DNA of 64,000 bases from Bacteroidota bacterium (GTDB lineage: Bacteria; Bacteroidota; Bacteroidia; Cytophagales; Cyclobacteriaceae). The stretch covers positions 43,278 to 107,277 of the forward strand of contig JACOSO010000028.1 in assembly GCA_016178785.1 (NCBI GenBank). The letters are read 5' to 3'. Each line of letters begins with the position of its first letter. The first letter of the stretch is position 1. This document shows positions 34,680 to 43,432 of the stretch, piece after piece. The notes beneath the pieces are model-generated. The model had not been told where the DNA came from. It searched no databases and worked only from the letters and a program-made list of their open reading frames with translations. Made by a program: the position numbers and the translations under genes.

Positions 34680-37307
34680 ATGAAAGTCATTGTTTTTGCG
34701 ATGGCTTTGTTTGTTTTTTTATCCTCCTCTGTTCAAGCGCAAAACACAAAAGGGGATAAGCCAGCCACTCAGAAATCCATTTTTCGCATCCCCAAACTAA
34801 AATCAAAATCAAAAGGAGTAGACAAGGCCTATTTGGGCGATGTGTCTGGAAGAAAAAGAATCCGGACGAAAAATAAATCTTCGGCTGTGCGAGCAGCGCA
34901 GACCAAACCCCTGCCCTTTGCCAACCGGAGACCTTCGAATGATAAAGCTTACGTTCCAAGAGGTGGGGCAAAAGTTCGGATTCGGTCAAGAACCGCTGAA
35001 TTATCGCGCAACAATGTGTACCCTAACTTTGGAAAGTTTGTCAGCAATCCATCAAGACACCCAAAAGATAACCAACACGCTTACTCCAACCGAAGGGCTT
35101 TATCCAAGGCATCATCATTGGGCACCAAGCGAGAACCACCGGGTAGAAAAAAAATCATTGTCGCTCGGTCTGCTTCGCGATCGTTTGTCACTCGTGGACG
35201 AAAAAATGTTTACTGGGGAAAATTCAGAAAAGGAGAAAAAGCAATAACCACTGATATTTCAGGGAGAACCCTACGAGCAAAGAATTTTCACACCCCGGGC
35301 TTAGGGGTGATTCCAGTGCAGGAGGTTTATAAAAAGAAGAAAAAATACGGAGATCAGTCATACAAAGGACCCTATACTGGCGGCTATGTAACAACGCCTA
35401 AAACCACAAAAGCCTGGCGAGGCGATGTTTCAGGCCACGCTATCCGTACAAGACCTCCCAAGGTTTCCCAGCAGGCAGGGCGAATGTTTGAACCGCGCAA
35501 ACTTTCTATCAGCAACCGAAAGAAGCCCAGCAAACCTTTGCCAGGGAGCGGCCTTGCATCTCATCCTTCAAAAGGAATTTCTAACCGAGCTATTCAGGGA
35601 AAGGCACCCGGGATCGGAGCTAATTTAATCGTCCGGGCTTTGGGAAAGTATCGGGGGAAAAAGAGACCTCCCGGAGGCACTTCTAAAAGCAAAGGATTTA
35701 ATAATGGGGGTCAGCCTATCCTGGGAAAAGCTCCCAACTTTAGAGCAAAAAAAATTGATGTCTTTCAAGGTTTACAGCGTGGACGCACAAAAGTATTCGA
35801 TCTGGCCGGAGCGAATTTTTCCGGAGACATTAAAACCAAAAGAGCTGCCAAAGGCGGAGGTAGCATCAGTGGGCAGGGAAGAAATAATTCCGGGCAGCCA
35901 ATTAATGTAAAAGGTCCAGGTATTGGAGGAAGATTTGTAGATACATACCAGGGTTCGATACGCGGACGAAAATCATTTAGTACATATGGTTATGCGTTTT
36001 CTGGAAATTTAAAATCTAACAGACCTGCCAAAGGTGGTGGAAGTGTAAGTGGGAAAATGAGGAATAACTCGGGCCAACCTATTGTTGTAAAAGGGCCAGG
36101 CATTGGGGGAAGGTTTTTAGATACTTATCAAGGTTCGATACGTGGACGAAAAACTTTTAGTACTTACGGCTATGCTTTTTCAGGAGATACTAAATCTAAA
36201 AGGCCCTTGAAAGGTGGTGGAAGTGTTAGCGGAAAACTCTGGAACAATTCTGGACAAGCTATTGATGTTAGGGGGCCAGGCATTGGAGGAAGGTTTGTCG
36301 ATATCTACCAAGGCAATATAAAAGCACGAAGACCTTCCAAGGGAGGGGGCAGCATCAGTGGTAAAGTTTGGAATAACTCGGGTCAGCCCATTGTTGGGAA
36401 AGGATCGGGTGTCGGTGGAGGATATGATATATATCGGGGTGACATAAAATACTGGAAAGAGCCTAAAGGAGGAGGAAGTATCAGTGGAAAATTGTGGAAT
36501 AATTCTAATAAACCGATTGCCGTGAAGCCCCCGGCAGGCGTTCAAGCAAAGTATGTTGACATTTATCAGGGGCTTCATCGCGGCCATAAACCGGTAAAAG
36601 GGGGAGGAAGTGTGAGCGGCAAACTTTGGAATAACAAAGAGCAACCCATTGAAGGCAAAGCTTTTTCGCCAGCTTCAATGAAGGTATCAGTCTTCACAGG
36701 CGACAAGAAAGTAAAACAATCCCAATACGTTCGCAATCCAAATTCGAAAGAAGAAGCCTTGAAAAAAGTGAGGCCTGATAAATCGACTTATCTTGTGGCC
36801 AACCTTCAGATTAAAACAAAAGCAAAAGAATACGAACGCAACAAACTAAGTTCGAAGGCTGCGCTCAGAGGCGAATCTGCGGGCAAAAATTCACTTAAAG
36901 CCATCGAATACAGCAGCCGAATAAAAATGATGTGGACTAAAACTTTTGGTCCGGAAAAAGCTTTGGCCGGAAGAATAGTGATGAAAAAATATGTTCACAA
37001 TCCGAACAGCAAAAAAGGAGCCCTGATGGTAATGGCACCCGGTCGGGCAAACGCACGGATAAAAGATTTGCAGGTGAATGTGAAAATGCTGAAACCCCAC
37101 GGCAATAATCTTCATCCCGATGCAAAATTTGCCCATAGCCTTCGCGACAATGTTAAGCAAGAAAGAACCTTTTTGATGACCCTGAGGTTGAAGTGGGCGA
37201 AGCTCTTCAAGAAAAACGACACGCAGCCTAATGCAGTAAAAGAAAAAGTGCGCAGGCCGCGCTACGACCCAAAAGAGCGCGATTTATGGAAGGACTTATA
37301 TGACTAA
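34680..37307 (+). CDS. Large exported basic protein with tandem KGGGSxSGKxxNN repeats
   Basis: This protein has 875 residues from the ATG at 34680, whose signal peptide ends VQAQ. It is very rich in lysine, arginine and glycine. Six modules open KGGGS(V/I)SGK and continue NNSGQPI ... GPGIGGRF ... DxYQG. They start at residues 391, 451 and 511 (60-residue form) and 554, 596 and 640 (about 43-residue form). The longer form adds GRKSFSTYGYAFSG. Earlier, GDVSGRKRIRTKN-like units recur. No enzyme motif is present; a surface or matrix role is a guess. The bases are not unlike the neighbours. It overlaps ytxJ by 8 bases. Confidence 0.82.
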   Translation: MKVIVFAMALFVFLSSSVQAQNTKGDKPATQKSIFRIPKLKSKSKGVDKAYLGDVSGRKRIRTKNKSSAVRAAQTKPLPFANRRPSNDKAYVPRGGAKVRIRSRTAELSRNNVYPNFGKFVSNPSRHPKDNQHAYSNRRALSKASSLGTKREPPGRKKIIVARSASRSFVTRGRKNVYWGKFRKGEKAITTDISGRTLRAKNFHTPGLGVIPVQEVYKKKKKYGDQSYKGPYTGGYVTTPKTTKAWRGDVSGHAIRTRPPKVSQQAGRMFEPRKLSISNRKKPSKPLPGSGLASHPSKGISNRAIQGKAPGIGANLIVRALGKYRGKKRPPGGTSKSKGFNNGGQPILGKAPNFRAKKIDVFQGLQRGRTKVFDLAGANFSGDIKTKRAAKGGGSISGQGRNNSGQPINVKGPGIGGRFVDTYQGSIRGRKSFSTYGYAFSGNLKSNRPAKGGGSVSGKMRNNSGQPIVVKGPGIGGRFLDTYQGSIRGRKTFSTYGYAFSGDTKSKRPLKGGGSVSGKLWNNSGQAIDVRGPGIGGRFVDIYQGNIKARRPSKGGGSISGKVWNNSGQPIVGKGSGVGGGYDIYRGDIKYWKEPKGGGSISGKLWNNSNKPIAVKPPAGVQAKYVDIYQGLHRGHKPVKGGGSVSGKLWNNKEQPIEGKAFSPASMKVSVFTGDKKVKQSQYVRNPNSKEEALKKVRPDKSTYLVANLQIKTKAKEYERNKLSSKAALRGESAGKNSLKAIEYSSRIKMMWTKTFGPEKALAGRIVMKKYVHNPNSKKGALMVMAPGRANARIKDLQVNVKMLKPHGNNLHPDAKFAHSLRDNVKQERTFLMTLRLKWAKLFKKNDTQPNAVKEKVRRPRYDPKERDLWKDLYD

Positions 37308-37656
37308 AATGATCGACTGGACAGAACTAAAAGAGGAATCGCAAATCGAACACCTCCGCGAAGAATCAAAAAATCAACCCGTTTTAATTTTCAAGCATAG
37401 CACACAGTGCTCAATTAGTCGTGCAGCGTTAGATCGATTAGAAAGAAACTGGCAACCAGAAAATGCAAAGCGTGTAAAGACTTATTTTCTTGATTTACTC
37501 TCGCACAGAAAGGTTTCTAACCGAGTAGCCGATTACTTCAATGTGGAACACGAATCGCCTCAAGTGCTGCTTTTAGAAGATGGCAAGCCCACACTTGTGC
37601 GCTCTCATCTTTCCATAGGTTTTGACGAAATACACCAGGCGCTATCTACCAATTAA
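37300..37656 (+). CDS. ytxJ: Bacillithiol-system thioredoxin-like protein YtxJ
   Basis: This 118-residue protein has a thioredoxin fold with a single active-site cysteine in FKHSTQCSISRAALDRLE, the YtxJ hallmark, and ESPQVLLLEDGKP with the cis-proline region. It is thought to act as a monothiol bacilliredoxin. The start at 37300 overlaps the repeat-protein gene by 8 bases; an in-frame ATG at 37309 is an alternative. It converges on the OsmC-family gene with an 11-base overlap. Its presence suggests the organism makes bacillithiol (inference). Confidence 0.88.
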   Translation: MTKMIDWTELKEESQIEHLREESKNQPVLIFKHSTQCSISRAALDRLERNWQPENAKRVKTYFLDLLSHRKVSNRVADYFNVEHESPQVLLLEDGKPTLVRSHLSIGFDEIHQALSTN

Positions 37657-38056
37657 ACGATATTGTTTGTTTCAAACTTTCTGAAAGACTAAGAGCCACC
37701 GGGCATGTGCGAGCTGCGTTCATCAGTTTTTGCTTTTGAATATCGGTAGCCTTCAGGTTTGAATGGCTGAAATTGATTTTTATCTCCGCGATTTTGCGCG
37801 GATTGGAAGTCATAATTTTCACAACTTCTGTCTTCAAACCTTTCATGTCGACTCCTTCGCGGTTGGCAACCTGTCCCATGATTGTCATCATACAACTGCT
37901 CAATGCAGCGCTCACCAAGTCTGTGGGACTAAATGCTTCTCCTTTTCCCTGATTATCAGTTGGGGCATCCGTAGTAAAGGTGTTGCCCGATTTTAAGTGG
38001 ACCCCCTTTGTGCGCAAATCGCCAACATATTCCACTGTGGCCGTAATTGTTTCCAT
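37646..38056 (-). CDS. OsmC/Ohr-family peroxide-reducing protein
   Basis: This 136-residue protein has the two family cysteines in ALSSCMMTIMG (near residue 55) and AARTCPVALSL (near residue 117). Together they reduce organic peroxides. It lies on the opposite strand to ytxJ and the last 11 bases of each gene overlap, so the redox pair may be linked by antisense ends. Confidence 0.88.
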   Translation of the reverse strand: METITATVEYVGDLRTKGVHLKSGNTFTTDAPTDNQGKGEAFSPTDLVSAALSSCMMTIMGQVANREGVDMKGLKTEVVKIMTSNPRKIAEIKINFSHSNLKATDIQKQKLMNAARTCPVALSLSESLKQTISFNW

Positions 38057-38125
38057 TGTAAAACTGGATTAAATTTTTTTTCGTTTATTTAATGTGTTAA
38101 TAACTTTTTGTCTAAAGTCACATAG

Positions 38126-38176
38126 AATGCCCATGATAATAAACATTCTTTTGGGTCTGTCTTGCAGATGGGCATT
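38126..38176 (+). promoter_or_regulatory. 9-base inverted repeat spanning a possible start codon
   Basis: aatgcccat (38126-38134) and atgggcatt (38168-38176) are perfect complements 33 bases apart. The right arm includes the ATG at 38168. It could be an operator pair or an mRNA hairpin hiding that ATG; a GTG at 38210 would start clear of it. Confidence 0.35.
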
Positions 38177-38926
38177 TCAGGGTTAAATTTGACAATAATA
38201 GCAGGTGTTGTGAAGCAAGTTTGCAAATTTTTATTTCTGTTTTCAATTCTTCTGGCCACAAGGTCTTTTGCGCAAACGCAAGACAGTTACGATTACAATT
38301 CAGAGTTTACCTGGGGTATCAATAAAAACTCATCCGGTGGCTTTATCGGTGGCTTCACTTTCAAATCTTCAAGAAGGATTAATAAAACGCTCTTTGAAAC
38401 TTTCGGGCTTGAATTGATGAATGTTAAAAACCCCCACGAGGTTCGCGTTCAATCGGTGAACAGTGGGAATTACTTTATTTACGGAAAGACGCATTATTTA
38501 TACGCCATCCGTATGCAATATGGCCGCGACATGATTTTATTTACCAAGGGCCCACAGCAGGGTGTTGAAGTGAAAGCTGTAATTGCAGCAGGACCTTCCA
38601 TCGGAATCGTGGCACCCTATTACGTTGAAGTAACTGACAGCACAGTCTATTCCTCCAGGGTTCCCTATACCAGTCAGCAGTACAGCAGAATAGTAGGCAC
38701 CGGAAGTCTGTTTCAAGGATTAGGTGATTCAAAAATTCAGGTGGGCGGAAATTTTAAGGTTGCTCTGAATTTTGAGTTTGGGACTGGCAAAAACAATGTG
38801 CAAGGATTTGAGGCTGGCTTTTTGCTTGATGCCTATTTTAAGAAAGTACCCTTGATGGCCCATTCCGAGAACTACTCCGTTTATCCTACGGTATTCCTTA
38901 CTCTCTTCTTCGGAAGCCGGCACTAA
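38168..38926 (+). CDS. Predicted outer-membrane beta protein
   Basis: This protein has 252 residues from the ATG at 38168. A GTG at 38210, giving VKQVCKFLFLFSILLATRSF as a cleaner signal peptide, is equally plausible. After the FAQ cleavage site the protein has alternating beta strands (KFRSS-like, YAIRMQYGRDMILF, FKVALNFEFG) and ends VFLTLFFGSRH, a terminal aromatic pattern of outer-membrane barrels. No family named. It is convergent with rodA. Confidence 0.68.
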   Translation: MGISGLNLTIIAGVVKQVCKFLFLFSILLATRSFAQTQDSYDYNSEFTWGINKNSSGGFIGGFTFKSSRRINKTLFETFGLELMNVKNPHEVRVQSVNSGNYFIYGKTHYLYAIRMQYGRDMILFTKGPQQGVEVKAVIAAGPSIGIVAPYYVEVTDSTVYSSRVPYTSQQYSRIVGTGSLFQGLGDSKIQVGGNFKVALNFEFGTGKNNVQGFEAGFLLDAYFKKVPLMAHSENYSVYPTVFLTLFFGSRH

Positions 38927-38931
38927 ATTGT

Positions 38932-38992
38932 TCAGATTACAAGCTACAGATTGGGGGAACCATACAATTTACAATCTGAAATTTTAAATCCT
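38932..38992. repeat. Period-7 array between convergent genes, containing the rodA stop
   Basis: The left part reads AGATTAC AAGCTAC AGATTGG and the right part ACAATTT ACAATCT GAAATTT TAAATCC. The word tcagatt recurs inverted (aatctga). The rodA stop codon (38984-38986) lies inside the right part. It may terminate both transcripts. Confidence 0.55.
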
Positions 38993-40261
38993 CTGAAGTA
39001 CTTGCCCACGGTGCGCATCCAGCTTAAGAAGAATGAACAGCAAGATAGTGAAGCCCCACAAAGCAGATCCTCCATAACTGAAAAACGGGAGTGGTATCCC
39101 GATTACCGGAAACAAGCCAACGGTCATTCCGATGTTTACAGCAAAATGAAAAAAGAAAATGCACGCCACACTATAACCGTAGGCCCTTGTAAATCGATTT
39201 TTCTGCCGTTCAGCCAGGTAAACAATGCGTAAGAGGAGTGTAACAAAAGCTGCTATTACAATCACACTGCCAATCCATCCGTGCTCCTCACCTATGGTGC
39301 AAAAAATAAAGTCGGTGCTTTGCTCTGGCACAAAATCAAATTTCGTTTGCGTACCCTTCAAAAAACCTTTGCCAAAAAAACCCCCGCTGCCAATGGCAAT
39401 CTTCGATTGTGTTACATTCCAACCAAAACCCAACGGGTCGGCATCTGGATTAATCAATGCTTTGATCCGATTTTGCTGATGGGGCTTTAAAACGTCTTTC
39501 ACCACGTAATCAACACTCGCAATTACTCCGCTGATCATTAGTGCGCCAACAGTGAGCAAAACAATTCGTCCAAATTTTTTTCTTTTCTCTAGAAGGATGA
39601 GCAAAACCAAAATGATTGCTATAGCGATGTACAAATAAACAGGATCAGGAATCAACAAAGTCAGAACAAAAAGCGTTGCCGCACATATGCCAACGATAAG
39701 CAGAAACGGAGACATCCCTTCGCGAAAAAAGACCAACACAAAGGAAGTGAACACCAGCGCTGTGCCCGTGTCTTTCTGCAGCAAAATCAAACCCATCGGC
39801 AAACCGATCAGTGCAAACAATATTGCCTGACTCCTCAAGCTGTCCATCCTAAAGCCAACGGAGCCAATGTATTTGGCGATAGCCAGTGCCGTAATGAATT
39901 TGGCAAACTCTGACGGCTGTACACCAAATGAACCGATTCCGATCCATGCTTTATTTCCTCCCACTTCTTTGCCAATGATCGGAACAAGAATAAGAACAAA
40001 AAGAATGACAGCATAAAAAACATAAGCAAATGTTTCGTAGAACCGCAAATCAACAATGGTGATGGCAAAGGCGATAATCAACGATGCCCCGATAAATAAA
40101 AGTTGACGGCCTGAGTTCAGTGATAGATCAAAAATGGATTGCTTTGCATTTTCATCGTAAACAGCAGCAAAGATGTTTAGCCAACCAAATGCGACAAGGC
40201 CAAAAAACAACATGACGGTTGTCCAGTCGATTGAGCCTGATATGTCATTGTCTCTCCGCAT
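38984..40261 (-). CDS. rodA: Peptidoglycan glycosyltransferase RodA
   Basis: This 425-residue SEDS protein has about ten membrane helices. Family motifs are VGGNKAWIGIGSFGVQPSEF, PLGFGWNVTQSKIAIGSGGF, FVPEQSTDFIFCTIGEEHGW and PLPFFSYGGSALWGF. It polymerises glycan strands during cell elongation with PBP2. It abuts mrdA at 40261 and ends the mre cluster. Its last codons lie in a period-7 array. Confidence 0.96.
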   Translation of the reverse strand: MRRDNDISGSIDWTTVMLFFGLVAFGWLNIFAAVYDENAKQSIFDLSLNSGRQLLFIGASLIIAFAITIVDLRFYETFAYVFYAVILFVLILVPIIGKEVGGNKAWIGIGSFGVQPSEFAKFITALAIAKYIGSVGFRMDSLRSQAILFALIGLPMGLILLQKDTGTALVFTSFVLVFFREGMSPFLLIVGICAATLFVLTLLIPDPVYLYIAIAIILVLLILLEKRKKFGRIVLLTVGALMISGVIASVDYVVKDVLKPHQQNRIKALINPDADPLGFGWNVTQSKIAIGSGGFFGKGFLKGTQTKFDFVPEQSTDFIFCTIGEEHGWIGSVIVIAAFVTLLLRIVYLAERQKNRFTRAYGYSVACIFFFHFAVNIGMTVGLFPVIGIPLPFFSYGGSALWGFTILLFILLKLDAHRGQVLQRI

Positions 40262-42090
40262 CAGTCTAAAAATTTTCCGGCAAGCACATAATCTTCCAGG
40301 TATTGTCTTCGCGTTTGTTTAAACAAATATCGCTCTATCATTAAGCTCGCAATGCTTGCCCCGGCCCGCGCGCCCTGCCCTGCGTTTTCTACATATACAG
40401 AAATTGCAATTTTCGGATTGTCGCGAGGTGCAAAGGCGATGAAAACCGAATGATCGGGGAAAGGTTCGTTTTGAACGGTACCAGTCTTTCCGCACACAAT
40501 TACATCAGGTAATTTCGCAAACCACTGCCCGGTGCCCGACTCGACCACCCGTTGCATAGCATCTACAGCAATGATAAAATTTGATGAATCTACCGTGGTG
40601 TAATGTTTCTCCAAATATTGTTGCAATGGTTTTCCTTCTTTGCCAATCGATTTTATCAAATGAGGGGTGTAATAAAATCCGCGGTTAGCAACGGTAGCCA
40701 CAAAGTTGGCCATCTGCAAGGGCACTACAAGATTTTCTCCTTCGCCAATGGCAATGGAATAAATGTTTGAAAATTTCCACGGTTTGTTGTTGTACGCACC
40801 ATCATAATATTTTGGTGTTGGGATCAATCCATTTTTTTCGTTGGGTAGATCAATTCCAAGTTTATTGCCGAATCCAAAGCTATTGACGTGCTTATCCCAT
40901 TCTGCCAAGCCGATACGAGTGTCTTGATAAGTGTCTGTTGATTTATTTTGATTCAGCATTCTCCGCAACACACTATGAAAATACGGATTGCACGAATTTG
41001 CAATTGCGCCACGTAGGTCTTCGTTGGTATGTGGGCCGTGGCAATCCATAATGCCTCCAAAACCCTTTCTTATACAGGGAATGCGCGTTTCAGGGGTAAT
41101 CACACCTTCTTGCAGTGCGGTGAGGGCTTGAACAATTTTAAAAATAGATCCTGGGCGATACTGTGCCATCAGAGGTCGATTGAAGAGCGGCTTCATGGTA
41201 TCACTACTGATGGTTTTGAAATTGGAACTATAATTTTTTCCGGTCAACAAATTGGGATCATACGATGGCCCCGAGACCAACGTAAGAATCTCTCCTGTTG
41301 ACGGTTCGATGGCTACAATGCTTCCTGCTTTTCCATTCATCAACTTTTCTGCATATTGTTGCAGATCGAGATCTATGCTCGAGATTAAATCTTGCCCCGG
41401 CACTGAAAGTGTATCGTACCTTCCGTTATCAAAAGGTCCACGATCAATTCCTTTTACATCGCGTAGTTTGAAACGAAGTCCGCGCTTGCCGCGAAGTTGA
41501 TCTTCATAAAATGATTCGATGCCACTCTGTCCTATGTAATCTCCTTGTTTGTAAATGCCTGAAGCATCTTTCTTCATCGCTTCTTTGCTAATCTCACTAA
41601 CATAGCCGAGTGCATTTGCGAAACCGGCCGAAGTGTAAGCCCGTGTCGTCCTTGCCTGAACAAAAAAACCGGGAAACTCATCAAGGTGGTCTTGTACTTT
41701 GGCTAAATCTTCATTGGAGAGTTTATCGATGAAGAGCATTGGTTTTACGGGCGAGTATTCTTTTTTGCGTGCTTTTAATTCTTTGAATCGCAGCCGCAGT
41801 TCTTCGCGAGTCAACCCAAAGACTTTGCAGAAATTGGCTGAATCAAAATTTTTCACATCGTTGACAATCACCTCCAGATCGTATTCGGGTGTGTTGTAAA
41901 CGATCAGCTTTCCATTACGGTCATAAATTAATCCACGAAAAGGGTATTCCACCTGGCGCAAAATGGAATTACTGTTGGCCAGCTCGGCATACCGCCTGTT
42001 AACCACCTGCACAAAAAATAATTTTACGAGAAAGACGAGCCCAACCAACACAAAGACAATCTGAAATATTTCTTTTCTCCCCTCGTTCAT
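40261..42090 (-). CDS. mrdA: Penicillin-binding protein 2
   Basis: This 609-residue protein has one N-terminal membrane helix (FQIVFVLVGLVFLVKLFFV), then a dimerisation domain and a transpeptidase domain. The active-site serine is in YRPGSIFKIVQAL (SxxK), SxN is in IANSCNPYFHS and KTG in CGKTGTVQNEPF. It cross-links peptidoglycan with RodA. It overlaps mreD by 4 bases and rodA by 1, so the cluster is translationally coupled. Confidence 0.96.
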   Translation of the reverse strand: MNEGRKEIFQIVFVLVGLVFLVKLFFVQVVNRRYAELANSNSILRQVEYPFRGLIYDRNGKLIVYNTPEYDLEVIVNDVKNFDSANFCKVFGLTREELRLRFKELKARKKEYSPVKPMLFIDKLSNEDLAKVQDHLDEFPGFFVQARTTRAYTSAGFANALGYVSEISKEAMKKDASGIYKQGDYIGQSGIESFYEDQLRGKRGLRFKLRDVKGIDRGPFDNGRYDTLSVPGQDLISSIDLDLQQYAEKLMNGKAGSIVAIEPSTGEILTLVSGPSYDPNLLTGKNYSSNFKTISSDTMKPLFNRPLMAQYRPGSIFKIVQALTALQEGVITPETRIPCIRKGFGGIMDCHGPHTNEDLRGAIANSCNPYFHSVLRRMLNQNKSTDTYQDTRIGLAEWDKHVNSFGFGNKLGIDLPNEKNGLIPTPKYYDGAYNNKPWKFSNIYSIAIGEGENLVVPLQMANFVATVANRGFYYTPHLIKSIGKEGKPLQQYLEKHYTTVDSSNFIIAVDAMQRVVESGTGQWFAKLPDVIVCGKTGTVQNEPFPDHSVFIAFAPRDNPKIAISVYVENAGQGARAGASIASLMIERYLFKQTRRQYLEDYVLAGKFLD

Positions 42091-42596
42091 GCGCGACTCC
42101 GTTGCGGCACCAAATACTGCAGAATTACAATAACGGTCATGGTAAACATCAAGCTGTTAATTGTTTTAAGCATAGAATACCAAAACAAAGTTCCACCTGA
42201 TTCGACCAAAAACAAAATTAAGTGATGAATGAAAACCAGTGGTACAGCATAGACCAAAAACCACTGCACTCCTTGTGAGGGTAAATTGGGCAAAGCGCCC
42301 AGATCATAGCCACCTTGCGGTGTAATCGTTCCGAGCCAGAAATTTCGCAGGTAAGCAATGAAGACCATCGTGAACGCATGAAGTCCGAGACTGTTGTAAA
42401 AGATGTCTACCGTAAAGCCAATAGCAAAACCTGCAATCATCAAAAATAAATTGCTTGTTTCGATAGGCATGAGGAGTATAAAAGCTACATACAAAAAGCA
42501 AAATCCGGTATTGAACATCACAAGATTTTTGAAAAAAACCTGCCCCAGTACATAAACTACAAATGAGACGATATAAAGGATAAAATTGCGTGTCAT
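42087..42596 (-). CDS. mreD: Rod shape-determining protein MreD
   Basis: This 169-residue protein has five hydrophobic segments (for example LYIVSFVVYVLGQVFF and LFLMIAGFAIGFTVDIFYN). The sequence is poorly conserved across bacteria, so the call rests on size, topology and position between mreC and mrdA, with 4-base overlaps on both sides. Confidence 0.88.
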   Translation of the reverse strand: MTRNFILYIVSFVVYVLGQVFFKNLVMFNTGFCFLYVAFILLMPIETSNLFLMIAGFAIGFTVDIFYNSLGLHAFTMVFIAYLRNFWLGTITPQGGYDLGALPNLPSQGVQWFLVYAVPLVFIHHLILFLVESGGTLFWYSMLKTINSLMFTMTVIVILQYLVPQRSRA

Positions 42597-43429
42597 TTTG
42601 TATCGTCAATGGTGGAACGTTCTAAAGAATCTCTTTCTTTCTTTTGTTGGTATTTAATCACCTCCACAAAAGCCAGTTTCCCAAAATCCTGGGCCAGCTC
42701 AACTTTGATGTCGTAAAACGGTGCCTCTTCCCGTAGCTTGAACTCCTTGATTCTTCCGATAAAGATCCCTGGAGGAAAAATGGCATTATATCCTGATGTG
42801 ATAACCGAGTCGCCCACCGTTGGCTTAACGTGACGCGGAATGTATTTCAGAGAAGCGATTGAAGAATTTGTTCCCTCCCATTGAACCGTTCCGAAATGCC
42901 CGGTGCGCTTGATCACACTAGAGACCAGTTCATCGATGTTCAACAATGAGATGACAACAGCGTAATGTTCAGAGACCGACTTTACTTTGCCTACGGCTCC
43001 TGCCGAACTGATCACCGCCATTCCCGGTTGGATACCTGCATCCGTGCCCCTATCAATAGTGATAAAATTTTTATAATACCGGGTCGAGTTGTTTACAACT
43101 TTCGCATTCACATACTCAAATCGTTTCGACAAAACAGAATCGGTCTGATTGAGTTTGAGTAGATACAACCATTGGTTCCGTTCTTCTAATTTATTTCGAA
43201 GCAATGAGTTTTCTTTGGAAAGAACCGCGTTAATATCGCGCAGTGAAAAATATTCCCGAATACTTTCCTCTGTGGAGTTGATGGAAGCGACAACGCTGTT
43301 GGAAGTATTGAAATATTTAGTGCTCTGGTACTGATTATTTTGAATGATCAGCCAGGAGCAAAAAAATTCAAGCAATAAAAAAGTGAAAAAAGCCCTGTAA
43401 GTGTAAAGAAAATTAAAGAGCCGTTCCAT
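42593..43429 (-). CDS. mreC: Rod shape-determining protein MreC
   Basis: This 278-residue protein has one N-terminal membrane helix. A coiled coil follows (NAVLSKENSLLRNKLEERNQ), then the periplasmic beta domain with YKNFITIDRGTDAGIQPGMAV and GDSVITSGYNAIFPPGIFIG. It scaffolds the elongation complex. It lies 3 bases after mreB. Confidence 0.93.
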   Translation of the reverse strand: MERLFNFLYTYRAFFTFLLLEFFCSWLIIQNNQYQSTKYFNTSNSVVASINSTEESIREYFSLRDINAVLSKENSLLRNKLEERNQWLYLLKLNQTDSVLSKRFEYVNAKVVNNSTRYYKNFITIDRGTDAGIQPGMAVISSAGAVGKVKSVSEHYAVVISLLNIDELVSSVIKRTGHFGTVQWEGTNSSIASLKYIPRHVKPTVGDSVITSGYNAIFPPGIFIGRIKEFKLREEAPFYDIKVELAQDFGKLAFVEVIKYQQKKERDSLERSTIDDTK

Positions 43430-43432
43430 CCA

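Noticed and set aside
34840..35247. A 135-residue frame inside the large repeat protein gene
   Set aside because: It is a shifted reading of repetitive, lysine-rich DNA; the long frame has a signal peptide and a consistent repeat structure.
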